Shown one piece after another: positions 9,511 to 17,994 of a DNA stretch of 64,000 nucleotides. The translations under genes and the position numbers were made by a program. The notes below the pieces were generated by a model. The model saw nothing but the letters and a program-made list of their open reading frames with translations, ran no database searches and was not told where the DNA came from. The stretch is from the NCBI GenBank assembly GCA_035708205.1, contig DASSSY010000007.1, positions 186,001-250,000 of the forward strand. The letters run 5' to 3'. This stretch comes from DASSSY01 sp035708205. Its GTDB lineage: Bacteria; Bacteroidota; Bacteroidia; Chitinophagales; Chitinophagaceae. Each line of letters opens with the position of its first letter. The first letter of the stretch is position 1.

Positions 9511-9936
9511 TCAAAACCATATAGCTTCACAAAATCTTCATATTCCTGTTGAAATGTATTCACCTTATGATGCGCCTTTTGGTTTTTGATGTATTTGTAA
9601 ACCCTGTCAGCAGTAGATTCTGAAACGGAAAAGGCAGCATAACCCACTTGCCAGGAAAACCTGTCCGGAATCAGATTGCTTTCATTCACAAAATGCGCGC
9701 TACTTCCTTTGACCTGTTTGATAACATCAGCAATGGGACTTCTGCGAATTCAACAAAAACAAACAATGGACATGGTCAGGCATACCGTTGATGATCCTTA
9801 CCGGGCATCCCTGTTCCCGGAACTGGCCAGCCATAAAATGATAAACCCTCTGTTCAATATGTTGAGGAATCAACGGCCTGCGCATTTTTGTTGCCCAAAT
9901 AGCATGTATCCAAATCTTAACTGATGAATGTGGCAT
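9489..9936 (-). pseudogene. REP-associated (RAYT/IS200-like Y1) transposase, frameshifted
   Basis: The N-terminal piece (9936-9727) starts MPHSSVKIWIHAIWATKMR and contains the HUH motif DHVHCLF. The C-terminal piece (9489-9689) has FSWQVGYAAFSVSES and YKYIKNQKAHH, which carries the expected catalytic Tyr. The linker (IADVIKQVKGSSAHF) is readable in the second frame, so removing one C from the CCC at 9735-9737 (minus strand) restores a single protein of about 148 residues. It is therefore a full-length Y1 transposase with a one-base insertion, either inactivated or a sequencing error. Palindromes flank it on both sides. No accessory tnpB is present. Confidence 0.82.
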
Positions 9937-9957
9937 AACTATTTTATTTTTTCATAC

Positions 9958-9977
9958 CCCACGGTTAAAACCGTGGG
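9958..9977. repeat. REP-like palindrome P2 upstream of the transposase
   Basis: 9-bp arms (CCCACGGTT with AACCGTGGG) are separated by AA. It shares ACGGTT..AAACCGTGGGCA.TAA with the copy at 10020-10040, forming a direct repeat about 60 bases apart. Confidence 0.75.
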
Positions 9978-10019
9978 CATTAATAATCCCTCACAATTTA
10001 ATACAAGGCTGCATTCCAT

Positions 10020-10038
10020 ACGGTTTTAAACCGTGGGC
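10020..10038. repeat. REP-like palindrome P3
   Basis: 7-bp arms (ACGGTTT with AAACCGT) surround a single T and are followed by GGGC, as in P2. The central TTTTAAA supplies the TAA stop of the unknown gene that ends at 10026, in the same way that P1 ends the transposase. Confidence 0.68.
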
Positions 10039-10870
10039 AATAACAGATTTATTTTATAATGCAGCCGCAGGAATTTCATTTTCCAAAACCAAAAGATATG
10101 GTCTGTACGCAGGATGCCTTTATCATCGGTATAAACATGGATCATCTCCTTAAGCGGAATGGATTTGAACCTAATGGTGGTATCATTCATAACCTTTACG
10201 CGGTAATAGCCTGCACCGCCGGGCCTTTTCCCATCAGAGATCAATTTCACGGAACCATCGCTTTGCACCTCTACCCGTAACAAAACGGTGGCACTGCCTT
10301 TAGGCAACGGAAAAATTACCCGGACAAAAGGTTTATTTCCGATGTTGATTACAGAATAAAAGCCTGCATAAGTCACTTTTTGGGTCAAAGTCGCCCTTCG
10401 CAGCCAGCAGGTCAATACCTGCCTGCCTTCCGGGCCTCTCAATACAATGACTTCGTTGCTAATGCCCCTGCTGGTTTCCAGGGATTTCAGGGGAATATTC
10501 GACTGGTCAATACCCGAACTTACCGTATTGATCAGATGTGCGCGAAATACTTGACCGGATGATACCATTCCGACCTGACATCTAATGTATATTGCGCCGT
10601 ATGTTCATAAAAATGCCGGACAGCTTCCTGAAGACGACCTTTGTTGGCATCATGTTCATTAACCGCTAAGAGGAAATTACTCAGCAAACCATCCCGGGCA
10701 TCCCTGGAAACGCTCAAACCGTTTTCTTTTGCAAATTCCTTGTAAAAATCCCCTCCGATATACCGGCTTTTTCCATAAGGACCTTTAAGCCATGGAATGT
10801 CATTTATATTTTGTTTACGACCGGTCCAGCCAACCCAAAGATTAATTAAAAAGGATAAAATTTTATTCAT
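10026..10870 (-). pseudogene. unknown two-part gene split by a one-base frameshift
   Basis: The first frame (10870-10532) encodes a 112-residue N-terminus with a hydrophobic start (MNKILSFLINLWVGW) ending SEWYHPVKYFAHI. The second (up to 10568) continues with RAHLINTVSSGID and a beta-rich domain (VTYAGFYSVINIG, VRVIFPLPKGSATVLLR). Joining them at the AAA run at 10545-10547 (one base missing) gives a continuous protein of about 273 residues reading HPVKYFRAHLINTV. I do not recognise the family. Its C-terminus runs into palindrome P3. It is probably one gene broken by mutation or by a sequencing error; the adjacent transposase has a similar defect. Confidence 0.6.
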
Positions 10871-11199
10871 ATCAACACGATTCGTTCCAAATGTAATAAT
10901 TTTTCAATAGTGCTGCAAGTGGCAGAGGTATTAAGCGCAGGATTGTAATCAAAATCGCTTTAGAACAAATCAACAATTATTTGCCCTATTTTACAACTAA
11001 GATAAAATGCCGCTGAATTCAGTCCTGAGAAAAAACACAGGCATTGGTTTACGCTACTTAACGCATACCCTCAAACAACACGCTTAATCGGTTCAGCAAA
11101 AAACAAACATCCGGCTGATTAAACTTCACCAACGAAGCATCCCGGCAGCAAAAAAATCACACTCTTTCTATGGGTATTTACTGGATATGGATCGAAAAA
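10871..11199. other. intergenic region, no gene seen
   Basis: About 330 bases between the broken unknown gene and the M1 aminopeptidase gene. I see no coding frame of substance, no strong hairpin and no copy of the nearby palindromes. It must hold the minus-strand promoter of the unknown gene and the 3' end of the aminopeptidase transcript. Confidence 0.5.
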
Positions 11200-12870
11200 C
11201 TATTTTCTCCAGTCAACATTAATCAAAAAATCTTTGCTCAGCTGGCCGGCATTCTTCAAGTCCTTAGCCTGGGTAGTTTGTGGTGTAGTAGTGGGATAAA
11301 GCCAATTTTTCTTAATGCCGTCCAGCCAGTAAACCGGCATATCAAAGCCCGGAACGCAATCTTTCCAATAATAGGTCAGGGTACCGCCCGGCTGCTTTTT
11401 CAAAGCTAAAACCGGCAATTTTGCCTGGCGCAAGTACTGGTCAAACATCTTTGTAAAATCCATGTGCGCATAAGATGAAATAAAACTTTCAATTTGCTTA
11501 CCGGTAACTAAGCGATGTTCATATTTTTGGTTCATTGCCTTGAGCATATCGAAAAACGCAGTATCGTTATTCATAATCATCCGGACCGTATGGATCATAA
11601 AGCCGGCTTTATCGTAAGCATCGCTGCTGCCTTCATCGCACTGCCCTTGCCGGCCCTCAACAGGCTTATCATTCCGGATGGTGCGGCGTTTTCCCTGCTG
11701 GTATTCAAATGCTTTTTCTTTCCCGGCAATACATTCGGCATATACCGTTTCGGCATAGGACGCAAAGCCTTCATGGATCCACTCATCGGCCTTATCAAAT
11801 GACGTAATGCTGTTGCCAAACCATTCATGCGCCGACTCGTGCACAATGATAAAGTCGAACAAAAGTCCCACGCCCGTAGCGCTCCTGTCCTTTCCCAAAT
11901 AACCCTCATAAAAATGATTACCATAAGCCACGGCGCTTTGGTGTTCCATACCCAGGTAAGGCGCTTCCACTAATTTATAGCCGTCTTTATAAAACGGGTA
12001 AGGCCCGAAGTGGCTTTCAAAACAGGACAACATGGTTTTGACCTGTTGAAACTGCCGGTGTGCTTTTACAAAATTTTTTCGTAATACGTAATAATCCAGG
12101 TCCAGCTTGCCTTTCTGCCCCTGGAAAGTATCCGCCCAATGCTCATAATCGCCGATATAAAAAGTGATGTCATAATTATTGATCGGGTTAACTACTTGCC
12201 AGCTGAAAGTTGTTGCGCCATTCCGGGCTTCATTTTTCCCGCTAAGACGGCCATTGCCGATGGCGGTTAACCCTGGAAGAATGGTATAATGCTCCGTTAC
12301 GCCTGAATCCGGCTCATCGCCCTGGAAATTCTTACAGGGGAACCATAAAGAGGCGCCTTGGCCCTGGCAGGCCACTGCCCACCAAAGATGTCCCGCGGAA
12401 TCATGCCGGCGGACAAAACCACCATCCCATGGCGCATTCTGAGCATCCTGAGGGCGACCTGAAAAATATATTTTCACGGAAAAAGTATCTCCCGGTGCTA
12501 ATGGGCGTTCATCATTTCCTTTTAAATTCAAAAGGTAAGCACTACCCTCTTTTGTCCAATTTAATGCCCGGCCCCGGAAAAGCACTTTCTCAATATGCAT
12601 GGGCGTATCCAGATCAATTTGCATCACCGGCCTGGCCTGCCGCCCTACCCTTGCCGAAATGATATTGAGCCCCCGGATGGTGTCGTTGGTTGTATCCGTA
12701 AAGTCAACAGCAAGCTGGTACCGGATGACATCCCACCAGCTGCGGTCGGGATTGTTGGTACACTGCCGCACCAACGAGTCGGACTGGGCAAAGGTTTCAG
12801 TATTGGAGAACCCGAAGCAAAAAAATAACAGTAAACAGATGATGAATTGGACGTGTAAATGGACTTTCAT
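11200..12870 (-). CDS. M1 family metallopeptidase (aminopeptidase N-like), exported
   Basis: A signal peptide (residues 1-29, ending ETFAQ) indicates envelope export. The zinc site is complete: VHESAHEWFGN gives HExxH and the third ligand Glu is in DEWIHEGFASYAE, 18 residues later as in M1. The substrate-anchoring GAMEN box is replaced by YLGMEHQSAVAYG (GMEHQ), as in many Bacteroidota members. The 556 residues cover the N-terminal beta domain and the thermolysin-like domain without the long C-terminal helical domain of PepN. It probably removes N-terminal residues from peptides in the periplasm. The thioredoxin-like gene lies immediately upstream, 14 bases away, on the same strand. Confidence 0.92.
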   Translation of the reverse strand: MKVHLHVQFIICLLLFFCFGFSNTETFAQSDSLVRQCTNNPDRSWWDVIRYQLAVDFTDTTNDTIRGLNIISARVGRQARPVMQIDLDTPMHIEKVLFRGRALNWTKEGSAYLLNLKGNDERPLAPGDTFSVKIYFSGRPQDAQNAPWDGGFVRRHDSAGHLWWAVACQGQGASLWFPCKNFQGDEPDSGVTEHYTILPGLTAIGNGRLSGKNEARNGATTFSWQVVNPINNYDITFYIGDYEHWADTFQGQKGKLDLDYYVLRKNFVKAHRQFQQVKTMLSCFESHFGPYPFYKDGYKLVEAPYLGMEHQSAVAYGNHFYEGYLGKDRSATGVGLLFDFIIVHESAHEWFGNSITSFDKADEWIHEGFASYAETVYAECIAGKEKAFEYQQGKRRTIRNDKPVEGRQGQCDEGSSDAYDKAGFMIHTVRMIMNNDTAFFDMLKAMNQKYEHRLVTGKQIESFISSYAHMDFTKMFDQYLRQAKLPVLALKKQPGGTLTYYWKDCVPGFDMPVYWLDGIKKNWLYPTTTPQTTQAKDLKNAGQLSKDFLINVDWRK

Positions 12871-12884
12871 CAGGCAAAACTAAG

Positions 12885-13358
12885 CTATTCCCCTAAATCC
12901 TTTTTTATTGTTTCCGGCTTAGGAAAGTAGTCATAGGTCTTGATTTCCCGGCCGCTTTTATCAAACAAGACACAAAAAGGCAGCGCCTGAAAATCAAATA
13001 ACTGGTGCATGATATCCTGGTCATCTCTTAAAACCCGCACATTCCTTGCTTTGTCCAGGCCCGTCATGTATTCAAAAACACCCAGCGTTTCTTCATCATT
13101 AGGGCTAACCATCCAAATGGTCAACGGATATTGACCGGCTGTTTGACCAACTATCTGGGCCGTGTGACGGCAATCGTCGCAATCGGTCCGGAAATAAAGG
13201 AGCAGTAAAGCCGTATTTGCCGGCAGGTCCTTAGCCGTAAACCGGTTATGATCAACATCATGAAAAACTAATTTTGACAAAGGCCGGGTGACCTGGGCAG
13301 CGGCAGGGCCAACCAGTCCTAACAGGCAAAATGGCAGCAATAAAAAAAAGTTCTTCAT
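12885..13358 (-). CDS. exported thioredoxin-like protein with CDDC motif
   Basis: A signal peptide (MKNFFLLLPFCLLGLVGPAAAQ) is followed by a thioredoxin-fold domain with a CxxC-type site (RTDCDDCRH), the cis-Pro region (FQALPFCVLF) and a DKSGREIKTYDY strand. This resembles Bacteroidota TlpA/DUF5106-like periplasmic oxidoreductases. The start at the second Met (13358) puts the signal n-region directly before the hydrophobic stretch. It is followed closely by the M1 peptidase gene and probably shares its transcript. A role as thiol reductant or in cytochrome maturation cannot be told from sequence. Confidence 0.75.
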   Translation of the reverse strand: MKNFFLLLPFCLLGLVGPAAAQVTRPLSKLVFHDVDHNRFTAKDLPANTALLLLYFRTDCDDCRHTAQIVGQTAGQYPLTIWMVSPNDEETLGVFEYMTGLDKARNVRVLRDDQDIMHQLFDFQALPFCVLFDKSGREIKTYDYFPKPETIKKDLGE

Positions 13359-13416
13359 ATCCACAATATTGAAAACATCCTGCCCTCACAGACGGGCATG
13401 TGTCAGGGGTAATTCA

Positions 13417-14691
13417 TTAATTCGGCAATACTCTAACCTTAACCGTTTCGATGCGGGTTTCGGTGACCCGGAGAATGTCAAATTCAAAATGATCAATAAT
13501 GATCCTTTCTTTTTGGTCAGGAATGGATTCAAAATGGGCAATGATATAGCCGGAAAGGGTTTCCGCCTCATCATTTGGAAAATCCAGCTTATATTTTTCA
13601 TTCAGGTAATCCAGTTCCAGGCGCCCGGAAAAAATAAATTCATTCCGGGCTATTTGCTTTTCCGTAAAGCGCTCGGAATCATATTCATCGTTGATATCGC
13701 CGAATATTTCCTCCAGGATATCCTCCATAGTGACAAATCCTGCCGTACCGCCAAATTCATCCACCACCCAGGCCACGCTTTTCCGGTCTTTTGTAAATAG
13801 CTGGATCAAATCAATGGCATTCATGGTTTCCGGAACGGTCGGAATGGGATGCAAGACCTCCTTAATGGTCTGCGGCCGTCGATAAAGGTCCACATGATGC
13901 GCATACCCGAGAACATTATCCAGATCTCCATCATAAATGACGATCTTGGACAATTTGGTATCCACAAAATAATTTTTCAGCTCAGAAACCGGTTGGGTAA
14001 TGTCTAAGGCAATGGTTTCATTTCTGGGGGTCATGCATTTCCGTATCTTCACTTTGGTCAGTTGCAAGGCTTTATCAAACAATTCCTTATTAGCCTCATC
14101 AAGGTCTTCATGCCCCTGAATGGCATGCCTCAGGAACTGATTGGTATTGATCCGGGCAAAGATGGCTTCCTTTTTATTAATGCGGACGTTAAACAAATAT
14201 TTCAGGATAAATTCCGATAAAGCAATAAAAAACCGGGACAATGGCCGTGTCATGCCATTAATAAAATCAATGAAAAAGCTCCAGGTGTTTAATTTACCTT
14301 CAGGATATAATTCAAAGCTTCGCTTCGCGATCAGCCCGATACTGGCCAAAACAATAAAGGTCACTAAGAAAAGATCAACCAGCATCTGGATATAAAAGCT
14401 CAACTGAAAAGGTAAATAAGACCCTGCTATAAGAAAAATCCAGCCCATCAACCGGCAAAACAAAAAGCAAAAGCACACCAACAGGATATAAAAACCAATG
14501 ACGGTACCATTCCAAAAGGTCTCGGGAGCATCAAAAAAACGACCCAGCAACCGGCCCGATTTGGTACCTTGTTTCCTTTTCAACTCGATGGTAAGCTTAT
14601 TGGCCGCCAGGTAAGCATATTCCACTCCCGAAATGATAATAATAAATAAAAGGAGCACCAGTAAAAAGGCCGATAATAAAGCGTGACTCAT
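13417..14691 (-). CDS. CorC/HlyC family membrane protein (DUF21-CBS), GldE-like
   Basis: The N-terminal DUF21 domain has about four transmembrane segments (starting MSHALLSAFLLVLLLFIIIISGVE). Two CBS domains follow (from CMTPRNETIALD, and around MNAIDLIQLFTKDRKSVAWVVDEFGGTAGFVTMEDILEE), then a C-terminal CorC_HlyC domain (SGRLELDYLNEKY, ETLSGYI). Family members act in divalent-cation (Mg/Co) efflux or as gliding accessory protein GldE in Bacteroidota. The length of about 424 residues and single-protein architecture fit GldE-like proteins. I chose the ATG at 14691, directly before the first helix. The gene is divergent from nusB. No gld neighbours are present, so the specific role is open. Confidence 0.85.
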   Translation of the reverse strand: MSHALLSAFLLVLLLFIIIISGVEYAYLAANKLTIELKRKQGTKSGRLLGRFFDAPETFWNGTVIGFYILLVCFCFLFCRLMGWIFLIAGSYLPFQLSFYIQMLVDLFLVTFIVLASIGLIAKRSFELYPEGKLNTWSFFIDFINGMTRPLSRFFIALSEFILKYLFNVRINKKEAIFARINTNQFLRHAIQGHEDLDEANKELFDKALQLTKVKIRKCMTPRNETIALDITQPVSELKNYFVDTKLSKIVIYDGDLDNVLGYAHHVDLYRRPQTIKEVLHPIPTVPETMNAIDLIQLFTKDRKSVAWVVDEFGGTAGFVTMEDILEEIFGDINDEYDSERFTEKQIARNEFIFSGRLELDYLNEKYKLDFPNDEAETLSGYIIAHFESIPDQKERIIIDHFEFDILRVTETRIETVKVRVLPN

Positions 14692-14784
14692 ATATAGTTC
14701 AAAACATCCAACCAAAATAACGGCATTTCTGCCAAAATGCCTAATTTAATATACATATCCCCCGGCATAGCCAAATAAAATAGC

Positions 14785-14792
14785 TAACTTTG
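14785..14792 (+). promoter_or_regulatory. TAnnTTTG -7 promoter element for nusB
   Basis: TAACTTTG matches the Bacteroidota -7 consensus and ends 16 bases before the nusB ATG, implying a very short leader. Confidence 0.6.
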
Positions 14793-14808
14793 CCTTCTTT
14801 TTTGACAT

Positions 14809-15786
14809 ATGATCAGCAGGAGAAATATTCGTATAAAAGTTATGCAGGCGCTTTATGCCAACGAGATCGGCCGCCAACCTGAAGAAAACGCTTCCGAACC
14901 GGAACGGTCCGTTCTTGTTTCCAAGGAAATCACCGGGCAAATTCAAAAAGCAAAAAAGCTGCTGCATGAAAAAATAGATCGCTCTTCTGCCCTTTTCAAC
15001 CTGTTGCTCAGCTATCTTGGCGAAGTGTCCTATTACGCCCAGACAGAAGCCCGGCAACGGGCCGCTAAATATTTAGCCACCGCCGAAGATAAAAATGTCA
15101 GCACTAAATTGTCGGATAACCTTGTCATCCGGGCGCTTTGGGAAAACGAGGCTTTTCAGGAAGTCCGGGAAAGGCAGAATATTAATGGTTTTATCCGCGA
15201 AGAATGGGTAAAAAAACTTTTCCGTCAACTAGCCGCCACGGGCGCTTATACGGAATATATTGAAGAAGCCGGGCAGGAAAGGTCATCAGACAAAGCCATC
15301 CTGAAATATTTGTGGGAAGAGGTTATCCTGGTCAACGAAGCGTTTATGAGCGATCTTGCCGATGAATGGACCAATTGGGAAGACGACCGGGAGATGATGG
15401 AGATATTGATCGGCAACTTTTTCAGCAAGCCCGGCGCTGTCAAATTCCGCCATTTTATCTCTGAAGAAAAAAGTGAATATGCCGGTAGCCTGATCAAAAC
15501 CGTTATCGAAAAAAACGATTATTTACTGGAAGTCATTCAGACAAAACTGAAAAACTGGGAAGCGGAGCGCATCGCCCAGATCGACCTGGTGCTTCTAAAA
15601 ATGGGGGTATCCGAATTCCTCTATTTCCCCACTATTCCCGAAAAAGTTACGATTAACGAATATATCGACATTGCCAAGCATTACAGCACGGAGCAAAGCG
15701 GCCAGTTTGTAAACGGCATTTTAGACAACCTGCGCAAAGACCTCACGGCTGAAAATAAAATCAGAAAAATTGACCGCAGTAAATAA
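14809..15786 (+). CDS. nusB: transcription antitermination factor NusB (long Bacteroidota form)
   Basis: NusB binds boxA RNA with NusE (S10) and supports rRNA antitermination. The typical N-terminus MISRRNIRIKVMQALYANE and the C-terminal NusB core (AERIAQIDLVLLKMGVSEFLYFPTIPEKVTINEYIDIAKHYS, GQFVNGILDNL) are present. The length of 325 residues, about twice that of E. coli NusB, is normal in this phylum because of an N-terminal duplication-like extension. yajC follows 48 bases downstream but has its own promoter element. Confidence 0.93.
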   Translation: MISRRNIRIKVMQALYANEIGRQPEENASEPERSVLVSKEITGQIQKAKKLLHEKIDRSSALFNLLLSYLGEVSYYAQTEARQRAAKYLATAEDKNVSTKLSDNLVIRALWENEAFQEVRERQNINGFIREEWVKKLFRQLAATGAYTEYIEEAGQERSSDKAILKYLWEEVILVNEAFMSDLADEWTNWEDDREMMEILIGNFFSKPGAVKFRHFISEEKSEYAGSLIKTVIEKNDYLLEVIQTKLKNWEAERIAQIDLVLLKMGVSEFLYFPTIPEKVTINEYIDIAKHYSTEQSGQFVNGILDNLRKDLTAENKIRKIDRSK

Positions 15787-15791
15787 TTCCG

Positions 15792-15799
15792 TAACTTTG
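15792..15799 (+). promoter_or_regulatory. TAnnTTTG -7 promoter element for yajC
   Basis: TAACTTTG lies just after the nusB stop, 34 bases before the yajC ATG. Confidence 0.55.
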
Positions 15800-15833
15800 C
15801 ACCTTAATTTAAAAACCTTAAACTAAATTTTTC

Positions 15834-16199
15834 ATGGTTTCAAATCTGTTAACCGTATTTCTTGCTGCAGCGCCACAAGGTGGTGGAATGATGATGCCTC
15901 TTATGCTGATCGGTATGATTGTGGTAATGTATTTCTTTATGATCCGTCCGCAACAAAAAAGAGCAAAAGAACAAAAGAAATTTGCCGAAAGCATGGGCAC
16001 AGGTGATAAAATCGTGACTTCTTCCGGTATTCACGGCCGTATTATCCGCGCCAATGAAGACGGTACTGTCGTGTTAGAAATTGACCGCAACACTAATGTC
16101 ACAGTGGAACGTTCCGCGATTTCCATGGAATTAACCGCCGCTTTCCAGAAAAGAAGCGGCTCGCCCACCGCTAAAGAAGCGGCGGTAGCAACCAAATAG
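15834..16199 (+). CDS. yajC: preprotein translocase subunit YajC
   Basis: Small accessory membrane protein of the Sec/SecDF complex. One transmembrane helix near residues 18-37 (MMMPLMLIGMIVVMYFFMI) is followed by the family signature RPQQKRAKEQKKF and the GDKIVTSSGIHGRI beta domain. 121 residues is normal. It is followed by coaE after six bases, so yajC-coaE-ribH probably form one transcript. secD/secF are not in the window. Confidence 0.94.
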   Translation: MVSNLLTVFLAAAPQGGGMMMPLMLIGMIVVMYFFMIRPQQKRAKEQKKFAESMGTGDKIVTSSGIHGRIIRANEDGTVVLEIDRNTNVTVERSAISMELTAAFQKRSGSPTAKEAAVATK

Positions 16200-16205
16200 G
16201 AATTA

Positions 16206-16814
16206 ATGATGCTGAAAGTTGGTATTACCGGCGGCATTGGCTCGGGGAAAAGCACGGTTGCAAAGATTTTCTCGAGCCTGAACATTCCGGTTCTGGATGC
16301 TGACCAAGCAGCAAAAGATTTAATGGAAAACGACCCGGGCCTGCGATCACAAATTGCGAAGGCCTTTGGTTCGGAAAGTTATCAGAATGGCCGGCTCAAC
16401 CGGCCATTCTTAGCTAAAGCCGTATTCAATAATCCCAAACAGCTGGCTCTGCTGAACCAATTGGTACATCCTGTCGTCATCGCTTACGGCAATGACTGGG
16501 CAGGGCGACAGGCCGCTCCCTATGTGCTGAAAGAAGCCGCGTTGTTTTTTGAGTCCGGCAGCTACAAAGATCTGGACTATATGATTGGCGTTTCCGCGCC
16601 GGAAGCGCTGCGCATCAAAAGGGTTCAGGAAAGAAACGGCCTGAGCGTCGAGGAAATTAAGGCACGCATGGCCGGGCAAATGAACGAAGCGGAGAAAATG
16701 AACCGTTGCGATACCGTCATTATCAACGACGGCCGGCATTCTTTGATCGAGCAGGTGTTGAAATGCCATCAAATGCTCCTGGCTTTATCCAAAAAAAAAC
16801 AAAATAATACCTGA
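16206..16814 (+). CDS. coaE: dephospho-CoA kinase
   Basis: Final step of CoA biosynthesis: ATP-dependent phosphorylation of the 3'-hydroxyl of dephospho-CoA. The P-loop GITGGIGSGKST is at residues 7-18, followed by DADQAAKDLM, the NQLVHPVV motif (substrate binding) and the lid region RIKRVQERNGLS. 202 residues is normal. A second ATG three bases downstream (MLKVGI) is equally likely as the start. It lies between yajC and ribH with gaps of 6 and 2 bases. Confidence 0.94.
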   Translation: MMLKVGITGGIGSGKSTVAKIFSSLNIPVLDADQAAKDLMENDPGLRSQIAKAFGSESYQNGRLNRPFLAKAVFNNPKQLALLNQLVHPVVIAYGNDWAGRQAAPYVLKEAALFFESGSYKDLDYMIGVSAPEALRIKRVQERNGLSVEEIKARMAGQMNEAEKMNRCDTVIINDGRHSLIEQVLKCHQMLLALSKKKQNNT

Positions 16815-16816
16815 AA

Positions 16817-17332
16817 ATGGCCGATTTAAAAGACAGCAGCCTATTGGACTTATCCGCGCTCAAAGATCTCGACCGAGCCCGTGTGGCCATTGTCAAAACC
16901 GAATGGAACCAGCGCTGGATCGACAAGCAAACGGAAGGCGCGCTACATATCGCAAAAACATGCCAGGCTACGGTATCGCAAACCCTTATCGTTCCCGGTT
17001 GCGTGGAGCTGCCCTTTGGTATCCGTCGTCTGTATGAAGTCACCAAAAATACCGTCAACCATCCGGAAGCCATTATTGCCTTTGGCTTAGTCATTCGCGG
17101 CGGAACGCCTCATTTCGACTATGTCTGCCAAACGGCCACCGAAGGAATTTTACAATTAAACCTCACGCTTCCCATTCCGGTCATTTTTGGTATATTGACC
17201 TTAGATAATGAACAGCAGGCGGCAGAACGCCTGGGCGGCAGCCATGGCCATAAAGGCGAAGAGGCCATGATTACTGCCCTGAAAATGATCCAGATCAATC
17301 GTATCCTTGCACAGAATGCTAAACAGCCTTGA
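16817..17332 (+). CDS. ribH: 6,7-dimethyl-8-ribityllumazine synthase
   Basis: Penultimate step of riboflavin synthesis, condensing the pyrimidinedione with dihydroxybutanone phosphate. Core motifs are present: VAIVKTEWNQ, PGCVELPFGIRRL, the catalytic-His segment GLVIRGGTPHFDYVC and GILTLDNEQQAAER..GGSHGHKGEEA. The usual VIRGxTPHF signature is kept with Gly in the variable position. The 171-residue protein should assemble as a pentamer or icosahedral shell. The end overlaps the convergent yigZ gene by 14 bases. Other rib genes are not in the window. Confidence 0.94.
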   Translation: MADLKDSSLLDLSALKDLDRARVAIVKTEWNQRWIDKQTEGALHIAKTCQATVSQTLIVPGCVELPFGIRRLYEVTKNTVNHPEAIIAFGLVIRGGTPHFDYVCQTATEGILQLNLTLPIPVIFGILTLDNEQQAAERLGGSHGHKGEEAMITALKMIQINRILAQNAKQP

Positions 17333-17927
17333 AGGCCAGGCCGTACAGATTGTTAGCAACGGATAGGAAATCCATCTTATTTTTTAAAGGTACCTCAATA
17401 TCATAGGTACAAAACAAAGCCATGTCCTGTTTGATGATCTTAGCTTCTAAACGACGGATATGCCCCATCACGTCATTGAGCAGCGTATAGTCAAAACTAA
17501 GCTGGAAACGGGTCCTGATCTCTTTTTCCACCTTATCCGCAACGGCTAAACATTCCCCGGCAGCGGCTTTATAAGCATTAATCAGTCCGGGGATACCCAG
17601 TAAAGTGCCGCCAAAATAGCGCACCACAACCACCAGGACATTGGTTAGTCCGGCGCTGTCGATTTGCCCGAGTATGGGCTTCCCCGCACTTCCGGAAGGC
17701 TCGCCGTTATCGCTGGCCCTGTATTCCGTGCCTTCCACGCCCAAGCGCCAGGCATAGCAATGATGGTTGGCTTTAGAATGTAGTTCTTTCAGGTGTTTCA
17801 GCGCGTTCCTAATTTCCTCACGGTCATTTACCGGAAAGCAAAAGCCTAAAAACTTACTGCCCCTGTCCCGAAAGATACTATTACCTTTCGAAATAATGGT
17901 TTGAAAAGATAAAATTCCTGCCGACAT
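17319..17927 (-). CDS. YigZ/IMPACT family protein
   Basis: UPF0029/IMPACT-fold protein related to E. coli YigZ. The N-terminal domain contains SKFLGFCFPVNDREEI, KANHHCYAWRLG, DNGEPSGSAGKPILGQI and VVVVRYFGGTLLGIPGLINAY, all family hallmarks, followed by the C-terminal DUF1949-like domain. The start at 17927 (MSAGILSFQTI) is supported by a -7 element six bases upstream; a longer frame to 18011 adds an unconserved stretch. The molecular role is not established; eukaryotic IMPACT regulates GCN2 and bacterial members may bind RNA or ribosomes. Confidence 0.9.
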   Translation of the reverse strand: MSAGILSFQTIISKGNSIFRDRGSKFLGFCFPVNDREEIRNALKHLKELHSKANHHCYAWRLGVEGTEYRASDNGEPSGSAGKPILGQIDSAGLTNVLVVVVRYFGGTLLGIPGLINAYKAAAGECLAVADKVEKEIRTRFQLSFDYTLLNDVMGHIRRLEAKIIKQDMALFCTYDIEVPLKNKMDFLSVANNLYGLAFKAV

Positions 17928-17932
17928 TTGAG

Positions 17933-17940
17933 CAAAGGTA
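17933..17940 (-). promoter_or_regulatory. TAnnTTTG -7 element for yigZ
   Basis: TACCTTTG on the minus strand ends five bases before the ATG at 17927. Initiation a few bases downstream would give a leaderless or nearly leaderless mRNA, which supports the internal start. Confidence 0.6.
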
Positions 17941-17994
17941 AGGCAGGCCGCCAAAAAAGACAATATCACTTCCGGGAATTCACCCGAATTGACT

